DNA of 64,000 nt from Dyadobacter pollutisoli (GCF_026625565.1 NZ_CP112998.1:4838501-4902500), one strand, 5' to 3'; positions 19,716 to 28,015 are shown, numbered from the stretch's first letter. The notes: a model not told the origin generated them from the sequence alone. Numbers and translations: made by a program.

Positions 19716-19747
19716 AAAAGCCTTCGTAAATGATTGCGAAGGCTTTT
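19716..19747. terminator. Intrinsic terminator downstream of the DUF3276 gene
   Basis: AAAAGCCTTCG (19716-19726) pairs with CGAAGGCTTTT (19737-19747). On the minus strand the stem ends in a T-run 18 bases past the DUF3276 stop. Confidence 0.8.
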
Positions 19748-19764
19748 ATCTTAATGTAAATTTC

Positions 19765-20085
19765 TTAATCCCACTTAAGGTCAGACTCTCCTACTACATC
19801 CACCTCATCGGCTTTGGTCTCAAACTGGGAGAAGTCAACTTCCGGCATCAACTCTGTCTTCACGTGATCCACCGCATCTTTCAAAGCATCTACGAACTTA
19901 TCGAAGTCTTCTTTGTATAAAAACATTTTATGTTTTTCATACGTGAACCCGTCTCCCTGCGGATGACGACGGCTCTCTGTGATGGTAAGATAATAATCGT
20001 TGGATCGCGTTGAGCGAACATCGAAGAAGTAAGTCCGTTTTCCTGCCCTGACCCTTTTGGAGTAGATTTGCTCTCTGTCTTCCAC
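19765..20085 (-). CDS. DUF3276 family protein, PUR-alpha-like nucleic acid-binding fold
   Basis: A small basic protein of about 106 residues. The core EDREQIYSKRVRAGKRTYFFDVRSTRSNDYYLTITESRR and KMFLYKEDFDKFVDALKDAVDHV match DUF3276, the single PUR repeat found in Bacteroidota and spirochetes (Borrelia BpuR is the studied relative and binds DNA and RNA). There is no ATG: the longest frame starts with TTG at 20112, but a GTG at 20085 would give MEDREQIYSKR, which fits relatives much better, so I chose it. The acidic C-terminal tail (FETKADEVDVVGESDLKWD) is typical. Function is likely as a nucleic acid-binding regulator; targets are unknown. Confidence 0.85.
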   Translation of the reverse strand: MEDREQIYSKRVRAGKRTYFFDVRSTRSNDYYLTITESRRHPQGDGFTYEKHKMFLYKEDFDKFVDALKDAVDHVKTELMPEVDFSQFETKADEVDVVGESDLKWD

Positions 20086-20220
20086 TATGTTTAGTTTTAA
20101 ATAGGTTTTCAAACGCTAAAATATAAAGTTTATTGCTGCTAACAAAAAAACCGGGACATATTAGCGATTTGTTAGCATTGGGCTTCTTTTTTACAAACAA
20201 TTTGCACTTTAACGTCAACT

Positions 20221-20254
20221 TTTGTTCGTTTTTATAATTTTTCTATTACTTTTG
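20221..20254 (+). promoter_or_regulatory. Candidate promoter upstream of rlpA
   Basis: TTTG at 20221-20224 and TACTTTTG at 20247-20254 resemble the Bacteroidota -33 and -7 boxes; the 22-base gap is slightly long. The rlpA start is 95 bases further on. Confidence 0.3.
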
Positions 20255-20349
20255 AAATTCGTGGGTTTCCATTTTTACCGGATTCTCTTAGCGAATGAAT
20301 ATGAAATAGGGCTTTATTACCTTATTATGTTTCACCTAAATCCAGAGAT

Positions 20350-20802
20350 ATGACTTATCATCGGATTCTGATTCTCATCATGTTAGCTTTCGCCACGCAA
20401 CCAGACACCTTCGCTCAGGTTAAGCTTGGCAAAACAGAAACCGGAAATGCTTCTTACTATTCCACCAGGTTTCACGGCAGAAAGACCTCTTTCGGCGAAG
20501 TACATAAAAGTACAGAACTGATTGCAGCGCACAGAAGTTATCCGCTTAATACGATGCTTGAAGTAACGAATCTTGAAAATGATGAAAAAGTAATCGTCAG
20601 GGTTAATGACCGCGGCCCATTCTCCAGAAACCGCGTGGTAGATTTAAGTAAAGAAGCGGCCAGGCTTTTAGGTATCATTGCAAAAGGCGTGGCCAATGTG
20701 TCAATCAGAGTTGTTGGAATGGAGGGAATGGTCTTGCTGGGTTCCAGCGAAGAAATTGACCCCAAATCCGGAAAAGTAATATCGATGCGAACCAAGAGAT
20801 AA
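20350..20802 (+). CDS. rlpA: Septal ring lytic transglycosylase RlpA family protein
   Basis: A 150-residue secreted protein with a signal peptide (ILILIMLAFATQPDTFAQ) and a double-psi beta-barrel domain of the RlpA type: TETGNASYYSTRFHGRKTSFGEVH, then NTMLEVTNLENDEKVIVRVNDRGPFSRNRVVDLSKEAARLLGI. The conserved His and Asp (FHGRKT and VNDRGPF) fit the family. No SPOR domain follows, so it is a minimal form. RlpA cleaves peptidoglycan strands stripped of stem peptides in Pseudomonas; activity here is inferred. The gene lies 13 bases before a DUF58 gene and is probably co-transcribed with it. Confidence 0.9.
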   Translation: MTYHRILILIMLAFATQPDTFAQVKLGKTETGNASYYSTRFHGRKTSFGEVHKSTELIAAHRSYPLNTMLEVTNLENDEKVIVRVNDRGPFSRNRVVDLSKEAARLLGIIAKGVANVSIRVVGMEGMVLLGSSEEIDPKSGKVISMRTKR

Positions 20803-20815
20803 TTTTCAGGGATAA

Positions 20816-21730
20816 ATGAGTAACCGACAACTGGATCTGGCAAAAGTAAGGGAGTTCGGTAACCTGGAATTTCTTGCCAAACAACTGGTTGAAGGTTTTA
20901 TTACTGGTCTGCACAAGTCGCCTTTCCACGGCTTTTCGGTCGAGTTTGCGGAACATCAGCTCTACAATACCGGAGAATCCACCCGAAATATAGATTGGAA
21001 GGTTTTTGCCAAAACGGATCGCCTTTATGTGAAACGTTACGAGGAAGAAACCAACCTCCGCTGCCATATCCTCCTGGATACCTCTTCTTCCATGTACTAT
21101 CCGGAAGAAAACTTTGGCAAAATGACTTTTAGCGTCATGGCGGCTGCCAGCCTCACCTACCTTCTGCAGCGACAAAAAGATGCAGTAAGCTTATGTACAT
21201 TCTCCGAAAGCATTGAAATACAGACTGCGGTCAAATCGACGCCATCGCATGTTCATAAGATCATGCTGGAACTGGAAAACCAGTTGCAGGCTAAGAGGCC
21301 TCTCTTAAAAACATCTGTTTCAGAAGTACTCCACCAAATTGCCGAAAAGATTCATAAGCGTTCGCTGGTTGTCATTTTCAGCGACATGTTTGATAACCTG
21401 GAAGAGGCCGAGAAGATTTTTTCAGCTCTACAGCATTTGCGACATAATCTGCATGAAGTACTGTTATTCCATGTGACCGACCGCCGGACTGAAGAAGATT
21501 TTGCTTTTGAAAACCGTCCTTACGAATTTATCGATCTCGAAACCGGCGACAGGATAAAGGTTCAGCCTGATCAGGTGCGGGAGTCTTACAAGGAATTTGT
21601 AGGCGATTTTTATCAAAAACTGAAACTAAAATGTGGTCAGTATAAGATCGATTTCATAGAAGCCGACATCGCCAAAGGTTTTGACCCCATTCTATTGGCC
21701 TATTTAGTAAAACACTCGAAAATGAGGTAA
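20816..21730 (+). CDS. DUF58 domain-containing protein, von Willebrand A-like
   Basis: A 304-residue soluble protein. The N-terminal part has FGNLEFLAKQLVEGFITGLHKSPFHGFSVEFAEHQLY and DIRNIDWK-like sequence (STRNIDWKVFAKTDRLYVKRYEEET), the DUF58 hallmark. It is followed by LLDTSSSM, a vWA metal-site motif DxSxS. DUF58 proteins normally go with MoxR AAA+ ATPases, as in the BatA/BatB aerotolerance operons, and are thought to help assemble or mature partner proteins. No MoxR gene is next to it here: upstream is rlpA and downstream an unknown lipoprotein. Whether it pairs with a distant MoxR cannot be seen. Confidence 0.9.
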   Translation: MSNRQLDLAKVREFGNLEFLAKQLVEGFITGLHKSPFHGFSVEFAEHQLYNTGESTRNIDWKVFAKTDRLYVKRYEEETNLRCHILLDTSSSMYYPEENFGKMTFSVMAAASLTYLLQRQKDAVSLCTFSESIEIQTAVKSTPSHVHKIMLELENQLQAKRPLLKTSVSEVLHQIAEKIHKRSLVVIFSDMFDNLEEAEKIFSALQHLRHNLHEVLLFHVTDRRTEEDFAFENRPYEFIDLETGDRIKVQPDQVRESYKEFVGDFYQKLKLKCGQYKIDFIEADIAKGFDPILLAYLVKHSKMR

Positions 21731-21783
21731 TTTTTTAAGAAATTTGATGTGAGATCCCTCTATCAGGCCTCGCACATCACGTT

Positions 21784-22932
21784 ATGAAAAATTGGCTCAC
21801 GGCTATCTCGCGTCTACTCGTTATCATTATTCTGTTCAATGGCTGCAAATCCGCAGAGAAATCACTTAAAAAAGGAGATTTTGACGATTCGGTATTACGT
21901 TCAGCCGATAGGCTAAAAAGCTCTCCCAGCCAATCCTCGTCCATGGAAACGCTCAAACAAGCGTATCCACTTGCCGTCGAGCAGCATTTGAATGACATTA
22001 AGCAGTTTCAGTCTTCCGATGATATTTTTAAATGGGAGCCGCAACTAGACACCTACGTTAAACTGAACCGGCTTTTTAATGTTGTTTCGCAATGTCCGGC
22101 TTGTATCAAAATAATTGCTCCCAAAAACTTCGAAAAAGAAGAAAAAATCGCTCGCCATAATGCCGCCAATGTAAGGTATAAGGAAGGCTCTGGTTTATTA
22201 AAAATAGGTGACCGGGAAAATGCACGGAAGGCTTACGAGCATTTTGAAAAAGTGAATGCTATTCTGCCTGATTTCAATGACGTACAAAAGAAGATGGACC
22301 TGTCATATGAAATCGCTTCATTCAAAGTGGTTGTAGAACAGGTACTGGTGACTTCTAAAACCTACCAGCTGAGTAATGAGTACTTTCAGGACCGTGTGAA
22401 TGAATATCTTCAGACTAACAAAAGGCTGAACAAATTTGTCCGGTTCTATATGCCTAACGAAGCTGCCGAACTGAAACTTCAACCCGATCATGTAATTACT
22501 TTGCAGTTCGACGACTTTGTGGTTGGCCAAACCTTGATCGAAAGGAACACTGAAAATCTGATTAGCAAGGACAGCGTCAAAGTTGGGGAAAAGTTTGTTG
22601 GACGCTCTAAAATTCCGGTATTTGGGAAGGTGACGGCCAAATTTACTCAAAGTCGTAAAACAGTACTTTCCGCGGGATTACTGGATATGCAAATCACGGA
22701 TTTCAGGACCAAAAGAATTGTAAATCAGGAAAAATTCAATGGTGAATATAACTGGATGTGCGAATGGGCGAATTTCAATGGGGACGAGCGTGCGCTTACA
22801 CCCGCCCAACTTCGCAAATGTAAGAGTCAGGAGCTCTTGCCTCCCGACCCTCAACAACTGTTTATTGAATTCAGCAAGCCTATTTATGAGCGTTTGACCA
22901 GCAAGCTGCAGACATATTATGCGAAATATTGA
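21784..22932 (+). CDS. Unrecognised lipoprotein with a TPR-like middle
   Basis: A 382-residue protein I do not recognise. It has a lipoprotein signal (LLVIIILFNGC, Cys21). The next 150 residues are helical and look like tetratricopeptide pairs (EGSGLLKIGDRENARKAYEHFEKVNAILPDFNDV), with a Cys pair in SQCPACIKI. The C-terminal 170 residues alternate beta strands (HVITLQFDDFVVGQTLIERNTENLISKDSV, KVTAKFTQSRKTVLSAGLLDMQITDF) and contain further Cys residues (WMCEWANF, RKCKSQE). It is 53 bases after the DUF58 gene and may belong to the same transcript. A periplasmic or outer-membrane-associated role is likely; no function can be given. Confidence 0.75.
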   Translation: MKNWLTAISRLLVIIILFNGCKSAEKSLKKGDFDDSVLRSADRLKSSPSQSSSMETLKQAYPLAVEQHLNDIKQFQSSDDIFKWEPQLDTYVKLNRLFNVVSQCPACIKIIAPKNFEKEEKIARHNAANVRYKEGSGLLKIGDRENARKAYEHFEKVNAILPDFNDVQKKMDLSYEIASFKVVVEQVLVTSKTYQLSNEYFQDRVNEYLQTNKRLNKFVRFYMPNEAAELKLQPDHVITLQFDDFVVGQTLIERNTENLISKDSVKVGEKFVGRSKIPVFGKVTAKFTQSRKTVLSAGLLDMQITDFRTKRIVNQEKFNGEYNWMCEWANFNGDERALTPAQLRKCKSQELLPPDPQQLFIEFSKPIYERLTSKLQTYYAKY

Positions 22933-22936
22933 AGAA

Positions 22937-22963
22937 GCTTTCGGCAATCGGCTGTCGGCCGTC
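22937..22963. repeat. Short TCGGC-rich repeat (GGCTGTC family)
   Basis: GCTTTCGGCAATCGGCTGTCGGCCGTC contains four copies of the core TCGGC at about seven-base steps. It lies between convergent genes. Related sequence occurs at 42023-42141 and a trace at 61369-61384. Confidence 0.5.
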
Positions 22964-22978
22964 CTTTTTTAAAACTCC

Positions 22979-24352
22979 CTAGTCATTGAGAAACAAAGAC
23001 ATAAAGAGCTGATCCAGGTGTGCGACCGGAATAATCTCTATTTTTGATTTTTTAAGATCCAGACCTTTGCTGTTATATTTTGAGATGTAGATCTTCTTAA
23101 ATCCCATCTTTTCAGATTCAGAAATCCGGCTTTCAATTCTATTCACGGCCCTCACCTCTCCCCCTAAACCCACTTCTGCGGCAAAACAAACGGAAGGTGG
23201 AATGAATTTATCCTCATAGGACGAGACAAGCGACGCTACGACGGCCAAGTCAATGGCTGGGTCTTCCACTTTCAAACCCCCGGCAACATTCAAAAACACA
23301 TCCTGGACACCTAGCCTGAAACCTCCCCTTTTTTCCAAAACTGCCAGTAACATCTGCAAACGCTTTGCGTCAAAGCCTGTGCTGCTCCGTTGAGGTGTTC
23401 CATAGTTAGCTACACTCACTAATGATTGCATTTCTATTAGCAGCGGACGGTTTCCTTCCATCATTGACCCTATCGCGATGCCACTCACCGGTTCGTCGCG
23501 TTGCGAAATCAGGATTTCGGAAGGATTACTCACCTGCCGCAGACCAGTTCCGTGCATTTCGTAGATACCAAGTTCCGAAGTACTCCCAAATCGGTTTTTA
23601 ATGGTCCTCAAAATCCGGTATGTATTGTGCCGGTCACCCTCGAACTGCAAAACGGTATCTACCATATGCTCCAATACCTTGGGACCGGCCAGTGAACCAT
23701 CCTTTGTAATGTGCCCGATCAGAAACACGGGTACGCCCATCTCCTTAGCGTATTTCATAAATTCCGCCGTACATTCCCTGACTTGCGACACGCTGCCTGC
23801 GCCAGACTCAATGTAGGTGGACTGCATGGTCTGGATAGAATCGATAATGAGGATTTCCGGCTGAAAGTCCTCTATCTGGCGGAAGATGTTCTGAGTATGC
23901 GTTTCTGTAAGGATAAAGCAATTATCACTTTTGGCAGACATTCTTTCAGCACGCATCTTGATCTGCTGTTCCGACTCCTCACCTGAAACATATAGTACCT
24001 TTTTGTTAGAAAGAGTAAGCCCGATTTGCAGCATTAATGTTGATTTCCCAATTCCTGGCTCTCCTCCGATCAGCACCAAAGAGCCCTGAACAACTCCACC
24101 GCCCAAAACGCGGTTAAGTTCCTCATCCAGTGTCTTGATCCTCGGCTCATTTTCGTATTCAATCTCAGCGATAGCCCTCGGCCGGCTTGCCAGGTTGACT
24201 GCCTTCCAGGTTACCGCTGTTTTTTTATCTTCTTTTTCAATAACTTCCTGGACAAAAGTATTCCACTCACCGCATGAGGGGCACCTGCCCACCCATTTGG
24301 GTGAATTATACCCACATTCCTGACAAAAGTATGCTGTTTTGGCTTTGGCCAT
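22979..24352 (-). CDS. radA: DNA repair protein RadA
   Basis: A 457-residue RecA-like ATPase of full normal length. It starts with the C4 zinc finger CQECGYNSPKWVGRCPSCGEW (residues 9-29), then Walker A GGEPGIGKST, Walker B LIIDSIQT, and the RadA-specific KNRFGSTSELGIYEM motif. The C-terminal region (GIAIGSMMEGNRPLLIEMQSLVS, AEVGLGGEVRAVNRIESRISESEKMGFKKIYI) is the Lon-protease-like domain without the catalytic dyad. RadA promotes branch migration during recombination and repair of stalled forks. It is transcribed alone, with its 3' end facing the unknown lipoprotein. Confidence 0.97.
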   Translation of the reverse strand: MAKAKTAYFCQECGYNSPKWVGRCPSCGEWNTFVQEVIEKEDKKTAVTWKAVNLASRPRAIAEIEYENEPRIKTLDEELNRVLGGGVVQGSLVLIGGEPGIGKSTLMLQIGLTLSNKKVLYVSGEESEQQIKMRAERMSAKSDNCFILTETHTQNIFRQIEDFQPEILIIDSIQTMQSTYIESGAGSVSQVRECTAEFMKYAKEMGVPVFLIGHITKDGSLAGPKVLEHMVDTVLQFEGDRHNTYRILRTIKNRFGSTSELGIYEMHGTGLRQVSNPSEILISQRDEPVSGIAIGSMMEGNRPLLIEMQSLVSVANYGTPQRSSTGFDAKRLQMLLAVLEKRGGFRLGVQDVFLNVAGGLKVEDPAIDLAVVASLVSSYEDKFIPPSVCFAAEVGLGGEVRAVNRIESRISESEKMGFKKIYISKYNSKGLDLKKSKIEIIPVAHLDQLFMSLFLND

Positions 24353-24519
24353 AAGGAGAAAAGTCTAATTTGTATTCGCTTATACACTAACAGTATTGGG
24401 TTGATAAATATCCAAATATTAGTACGTTTCGACCATAAAATCAAAAAAAATATAGGTAAGGTATAGTTTTTTATCTTTTGGCGTTATTATCCGGTTTTAC
24501 TTAAAAAATTATATTATCC

Positions 24520-25236
24520 ATGAACATCCTGACAAAAGTAGCTTGTATGTGCATGTTATGCATTTTTGCATTGACATCAGTGCAGGCGCAGAAAAAAGGT
24601 TTTGCGTTCGGTATCAAGGGTGGTGTGAATTTGTCGCGCCTGACCATGGGAGATGTATTTACAACACGTTATGACGACAATGGCAATCCTTACCTCGGGT
24701 ATGATGGTAAGGAAGTGAGGGACAATCTTAAACAAAGTTTTAAAACCAGAACAGGAGCGGTAGGAGGAATTTATGCAAGATTTGGGCGTACATTTTTTAT
24801 TCAGCCAGAAGTACTGGTCTCTACCAAAGGCGGTTCTTTTCAGATTATTCAGACAAATGAGCAGCAGCCAGTAACCAAAACGGTAGATATCAAGTACAGC
24901 AATATCGATGTTCCTTTGTTAGTTGGTTTCAAAGGTGGGCCAATAAGAATTCTTGCCGGCCCGGTCACTTCTTTTCGAATTGGAGATAACCAGAGATTGC
25001 GGGATGCCTTCAAATATTACACTTCCGATCTGAACAATGCTATGTCTCAGGCAACATTCGGATACCAGCTCGGTGCCGGGCTTGACTTAGGCAGTTTTAG
25101 TTTAGATGTTAGAAAAGAGGGTTCATTTACCAATCTCGCTTCTTTTCAGGTAAATGGCCAACCGGCGGGCGGAGATGCATCAGTAAAGCAAAAGATCAGT
25201 TCGTGGCAGGTTACGTTGGGATTGAAGTTGTTTTGA
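24520..25236 (+). CDS. Outer membrane beta-barrel (porin family) protein
   Basis: A 238-residue protein with a signal peptide (ACMCMLCIFALTSVQAQ) and the PF13568-type start KKGFAFGIKGGVNLSRLTMGD. Alternating hydrophobic strands follow, with TRTGAVGGIYARFGRTFFIQPEVLVSTKGGSF and YSNIDVPLLVGFKGGPIRILAGPVTSFRIGD, and a final strand SSWQVTLGLKLF ending in Phe, as in proteins folded by Bam. These small eight- or ten-strand barrels are very common in Bacteroidota and rarely have an assigned function. It is a single gene diverging from radA and followed by hairpins. Confidence 0.88.
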   Translation: MNILTKVACMCMLCIFALTSVQAQKKGFAFGIKGGVNLSRLTMGDVFTTRYDDNGNPYLGYDGKEVRDNLKQSFKTRTGAVGGIYARFGRTFFIQPEVLVSTKGGSFQIIQTNEQQPVTKTVDIKYSNIDVPLLVGFKGGPIRILAGPVTSFRIGDNQRLRDAFKYYTSDLNNAMSQATFGYQLGAGLDLGSFSLDVRKEGSFTNLASFQVNGQPAGGDASVKQKISSWQVTLGLKLF

Positions 25237-25239
25237 ATT

Positions 25240-25315
25240 AATGAGTGAATGCTCAATTGAATTTTATTCACTCATTCGCTCATCGCACCGGCGACCCGGT
25301 CAAAATTCACTCATT
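25240..25315. repeat. Three copies of an 11-mer, AATGAGTGAAT and its inverse
   Basis: AATGAGTGAAT at 25240-25250 is repeated inverted and perfect at 25266-25276 and 25305-25315, with a degenerate TCGCTCAT between. The first two copies can form an 11-bp hairpin directly after the porin gene. Confidence 0.75.
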
Positions 25316-25334
25316 GAAATTGCCTAAAAACAAA

Positions 25335-25372
25335 ACAAGCAGCCTTCGATCGAGCGATGGCTGCTGTTTTTA
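25335..25372. terminator. Intrinsic terminator
   Basis: AGCAGCC (25338-25344) pairs with GGCTGCT (25359-25365) and is followed by GTTTTT; on the other strand the stem is followed by TGTTTTG. It lies between convergent genes. Confidence 0.65.
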
Positions 25373-25419
25373 TGAATAACCCACTAATTTAATTCACCAA
25401 AGTTTTTGCGCTGCAATGA

Positions 25420-25818
25420 CTAAGCGCTGATACGTAGATTTGTGTGATCCAGAAAACCTGTGATCTCTTTGATTTTCCTACGTGATACTACTACTTCTTT
25501 GCCGCAAGACAATTTCAACATGCGGTCATCTTCCAGGCGCTCCACTACGTAGTCGGCGTTTACAAGATATGATTTATGAACGCGCATGAAATTATTATTC
25601 AATTGCTCAGCTAACGATTTCAATGTTTTTGAAACCAAATATTTCTTTCCGGTATTTGTATAAATGAAAGTGTAGTTTCCTTCCCCTTCTAAAAACGTGA
25701 TGACATCGGGAGTGAGGAAAATAGTTCTGCCCATGGACTGAACCGAGATAGAAGTGCGACTGTCACTGTAAGTTCTTTCTGACAGGTTGGGGCGAGTAAA
25801 GCTTGCAAAAGTTTTCAT
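25420..25818 (-). CDS. LytTR domain DNA-binding regulator
   Basis: A stand-alone LytTR protein of about 132 residues. The frame is open further upstream, but the ATG at 25818 (MKTFASFTRPNLSERTY) is the sensible start and lies below the promoter-like sequence. The LytTR domain occupies residues about 35-130: PDVITFLEGEGNYTFIYTNTGKKYLVSKTLKSLAEQLNNNFMRVHKSYLVNADYV and LKLSCGKEVVVSRRKIKEI. There is no receiver domain, so it is not a classical response regulator. Such single-domain forms are common in Bacteroidota. A perfect palindrome upstream suggests autoregulation. Confidence 0.9.
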   Translation of the reverse strand: MKTFASFTRPNLSERTYSDSRTSISVQSMGRTIFLTPDVITFLEGEGNYTFIYTNTGKKYLVSKTLKSLAEQLNNNFMRVHKSYLVNADYVVERLEDDRMLKLSCGKEVVVSRRKIKEITGFLDHTNLRISA

Positions 25819-25854
25819 GGTAACTACGACTAATAATGTGATGATTTGTTGAAC

Positions 25855-25862
25855 CAAAATTA
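25855..25862 (-). promoter_or_regulatory. Candidate -7 element of the LytTR gene
   Basis: Read on the minus strand this is TAATTTTG, matching TAnnTTTG. It lies 37 bases before the ATG. The -33 position (around 25882-25885) has no TTTG, which would suit a promoter needing an activator. Confidence 0.4.
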
Positions 25863-25886
25863 GCACATAGCGTAGTCTCAGAAAAA

Positions 25887-25902
25887 TACGTAGAACTACG
25901 TA
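25887..25902. promoter_or_regulatory. Perfect palindrome TACGTAG-AA-CTACGTA, candidate operator
   Basis: Two perfect seven-base arms are separated by AA. The palindrome abuts the expected -33 region of the LytTR gene, a usual position for an activator site. Its core GTAGAACTACGT recurs once at 50964-50975 upstream of a signalling operon. Confidence 0.5.
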
Positions 25903-26080
25903 CATTATTTCAACTGATTGAAAATCAACACGTTATTTTTAAACTTTAAATCAAAAGACGTAACTGACCTTAGTAAAATGCGTAATTTTACCTATATCCA
26001 AAATAGGCCTTCGCATCGAAATATTTGCTTTGGTGACCGTATTGGACACTTTTGAGCACCTAGGAGCAGCTAACTTTAAT

Positions 26081-26088
26081 TATCTTTG
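26081..26088 (+). promoter_or_regulatory. Candidate -7 element of pheS
   Basis: TATCTTTG matches TAnnTTTG and lies 69 bases before the pheS ATG. No -33 TTTG is at the right distance; the nearest (26051-26054) is 26 bases away. Confidence 0.35.
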
Positions 26089-26157
26089 CAAGTATTTTAC
26101 GGTACCATTTGCACATTTTGACCCGGTACCGATCTGATTTTTTAACACAAAAAGTTT

Positions 26158-27198
26158 ATGAGTACCGAACGGGTAAAGGAATTAGTCGCTGAAATTGAAC
26201 AAAGCTCGGTTGAAAATAAGGAGCAGCTGGAAGCGTTCAGGCTAAAATATATCAGTAAAAAAGGGGTTGTTACCGAGCTGTTCGACGGCTTGAAAAACAT
26301 TCCACAGGAAGACAGACGCGCTGTAGGCCAGGAATTAAACATCCTGAAAAATCTAGCCCAAAACCGTTTTCAGGAATTTTCGGCTATTGTAGAAAATGCT
26401 GCCGACAACAATCCGGAAATGTTGATCGATCTGACCCTGCCTGTTACGCCCAATCTGCAAGGCAGCTTGCATCCGCTTACCATTGTACGCAGGAGAATTA
26501 TCGAGATTTTCGAACGAATGGGATTCAATGTTTCCTATGGTCCGGAAATAGAAAAGGACTGGTACAATTTCAGCGCTTTGAATTTTGCAGATAACCACCC
26601 GGCCCGCGAAATGCAGGACACCTTCTTTATATCCAAAAGTGAAGGAGAAGTAAAAGATGATGTTTTGCTTCGTACGCATACATCCAACGTACAGGTACGG
26701 CTGATGGAAAAACAAAAACTACCGATCAGGTCCATTATGCCTGGAAGAGTATTTCGCAACGAAGCTATTTCAGCCCGTGCGCACTGTGTTTTCCACCAGG
26801 TAGAGGGTTTGTATGTTGATAAAAATGTGAGTTTCAAAGATCTTAAAGATACATTATACCACTTTGCAAAAGAGATGTTCGGCAAGGATTCAAAAATCCG
26901 TTTACGTCCATCTTACTTTCCTTTTACAGAACCCAGCGCCGAAATTGACGTAACCTGTTTCATATGTGGTGGTAAAGGCTGCAATGTATGCAAGTACAGT
27001 GGCTGGGTGGAAATCGCCGGTTCGGGAATGGTAGATCCTAATGTATTGGAGAATTGTGGAATTGATAGCCACGAATATACCGGTTTCGCATTTGGAATGG
27101 GTATCGAACGCATCACCATGCTTCGTTACGGAATCAATGATCTCCGGTTATTTACAGAAAACGATGTAAGGTTCCTGCGACAATTCGAAGGCGCCTGA
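26158..27198 (+). CDS. pheS: Phenylalanine--tRNA ligase alpha subunit
   Basis: A 346-residue class II aminoacyl-tRNA synthetase subunit. The N-terminal coiled coil (residues 1-90) binds tRNA. The catalytic domain shows HPLTIVRRRIIEIFERMGF, FRNEAISARAHCVFHQVEG (motif 2) and GFAFGMGIERITMLRYGINDLRLF (motif 3). A Cys-rich insertion CFICGGKGCNVCKYSGW, found in some bacterial PheS, precedes motif 3. It joins Phe to tRNA-Phe as an alpha2-beta2 enzyme. The beta subunit gene is not next to it, which is normal in Bacteroidota. A terminator follows directly. Confidence 0.97.
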   Translation: MSTERVKELVAEIEQSSVENKEQLEAFRLKYISKKGVVTELFDGLKNIPQEDRRAVGQELNILKNLAQNRFQEFSAIVENAADNNPEMLIDLTLPVTPNLQGSLHPLTIVRRRIIEIFERMGFNVSYGPEIEKDWYNFSALNFADNHPAREMQDTFFISKSEGEVKDDVLLRTHTSNVQVRLMEKQKLPIRSIMPGRVFRNEAISARAHCVFHQVEGLYVDKNVSFKDLKDTLYHFAKEMFGKDSKIRLRPSYFPFTEPSAEIDVTCFICGGKGCNVCKYSGWVEIAGSGMVDPNVLENCGIDSHEYTGFAFGMGIERITMLRYGINDLRLFTENDVRFLRQFEGA

Positions 27199-27219
27199 TC
27201 TGATCGTTGTTATAAAACT

Positions 27220-27264
27220 AAAAGCTCCATATTTGACCCAAAAAAGGCGAAATACGGAGCTTTT
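27220..27264. terminator. Bidirectional intrinsic terminator after pheS
   Basis: AAAAGCTCC (27220-27228) pairs with GGAGCTTTT (27256-27264), with an inner ATATTT/AAAT helix and a central A-rich loop. It serves pheS and the convergent esterase gene. Confidence 0.75.
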
Positions 27265-27283
27265 ATCATTTAACGGTCAATCT

Positions 27284-28015
27284 TTAAAATCTGGTTTCTA
27301 TATAATAAGGTAACATTCTTTTCCATGCCCACCAGTCGTGGGGAATGTCGGGCCCCCAAATATCCAGCTCGTGCGGGACACTTTTAGAATTCAATATCGC
27401 TGAAATTTGTCTCGAATACTCCGGTACCTCATATGCTCCCGAACCTGTCACGAAATGAATGTGGCGACTATCTCTATACATCGAAAGATGCCACTCTGCT
27501 TTGAGTTGTGGCAAATAATGTACTGGCGAGTTGAAATACACATTATCATCATAATATCCGTCCGTGTACACGCTCAGGTCGTAACATCCGCTCATCGCGA
27601 TCACACCATGAATGTAGTCGGGGTGTTTGAAAAACAGATTTGCCGCATGCATTGCCCCGAAGGACGCACCACTGGCAATGATCTCGTTGTTTTGGCTGGT
27701 GGTGTCTTTAATGAATGGCACCACTTCTTTGATTACGTAGTCATTGAACAGTTGATGTCTTACAGCTTTGTCATAGCCATGCATGTGCGGATTAAGCCAG
27801 CTCTCGGCATTAATGCTATTGATGCAATAAACCTTTACCTTCCCGGAATTGATATACGGACTGATACTGTCAATCAGCCCGTTTTGCTCGTATTCAAGAT
27901 AGTCTGATGCCGCGGTCGGAATCAGTAAAAGTGCGAATCCATAATGTCCGTAGACCGCAACCTCCATATTTTTATTCAGCGCCGGACTAAACCAACCGGT
28001 TACTTCACGTTGCAT
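27284..28015 (-). CDS. Alpha/beta-hydrolase, esterase family (COG4947-like)
   Basis: A 243-residue alpha/beta-hydrolase without signal peptide. The nucleophile elbow is SGASFGAMHAANLFF (GxSxG), preceded by GFALLLIPTAASDYLEYEQNGLIDSI, and a His near the end (GPDIPHDWWAWKRMLPYYI) can complete the triad. The type matches the putative-esterase family, close to COG4947. It lies 120 bases downstream of a circularly permuted ATP-grasp gene on the same strand. That pairing suggests a shared pathway, perhaps making and cleaving a peptide-like or ester product, but this is inference. Confidence 0.82.
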   Translation of the reverse strand: MQREVTGWFSPALNKNMEVAVYGHYGFALLLIPTAASDYLEYEQNGLIDSISPYINSGKVKVYCINSINAESWLNPHMHGYDKAVRHQLFNDYVIKEVVPFIKDTTSQNNEIIASGASFGAMHAANLFFKHPDYIHGVIAMSGCYDLSVYTDGYYDDNVYFNSPVHYLPQLKAEWHLSMYRDSRHIHFVTGSGAYEVPEYSRQISAILNSKSVPHELDIWGPDIPHDWWAWKRMLPYYIETRF

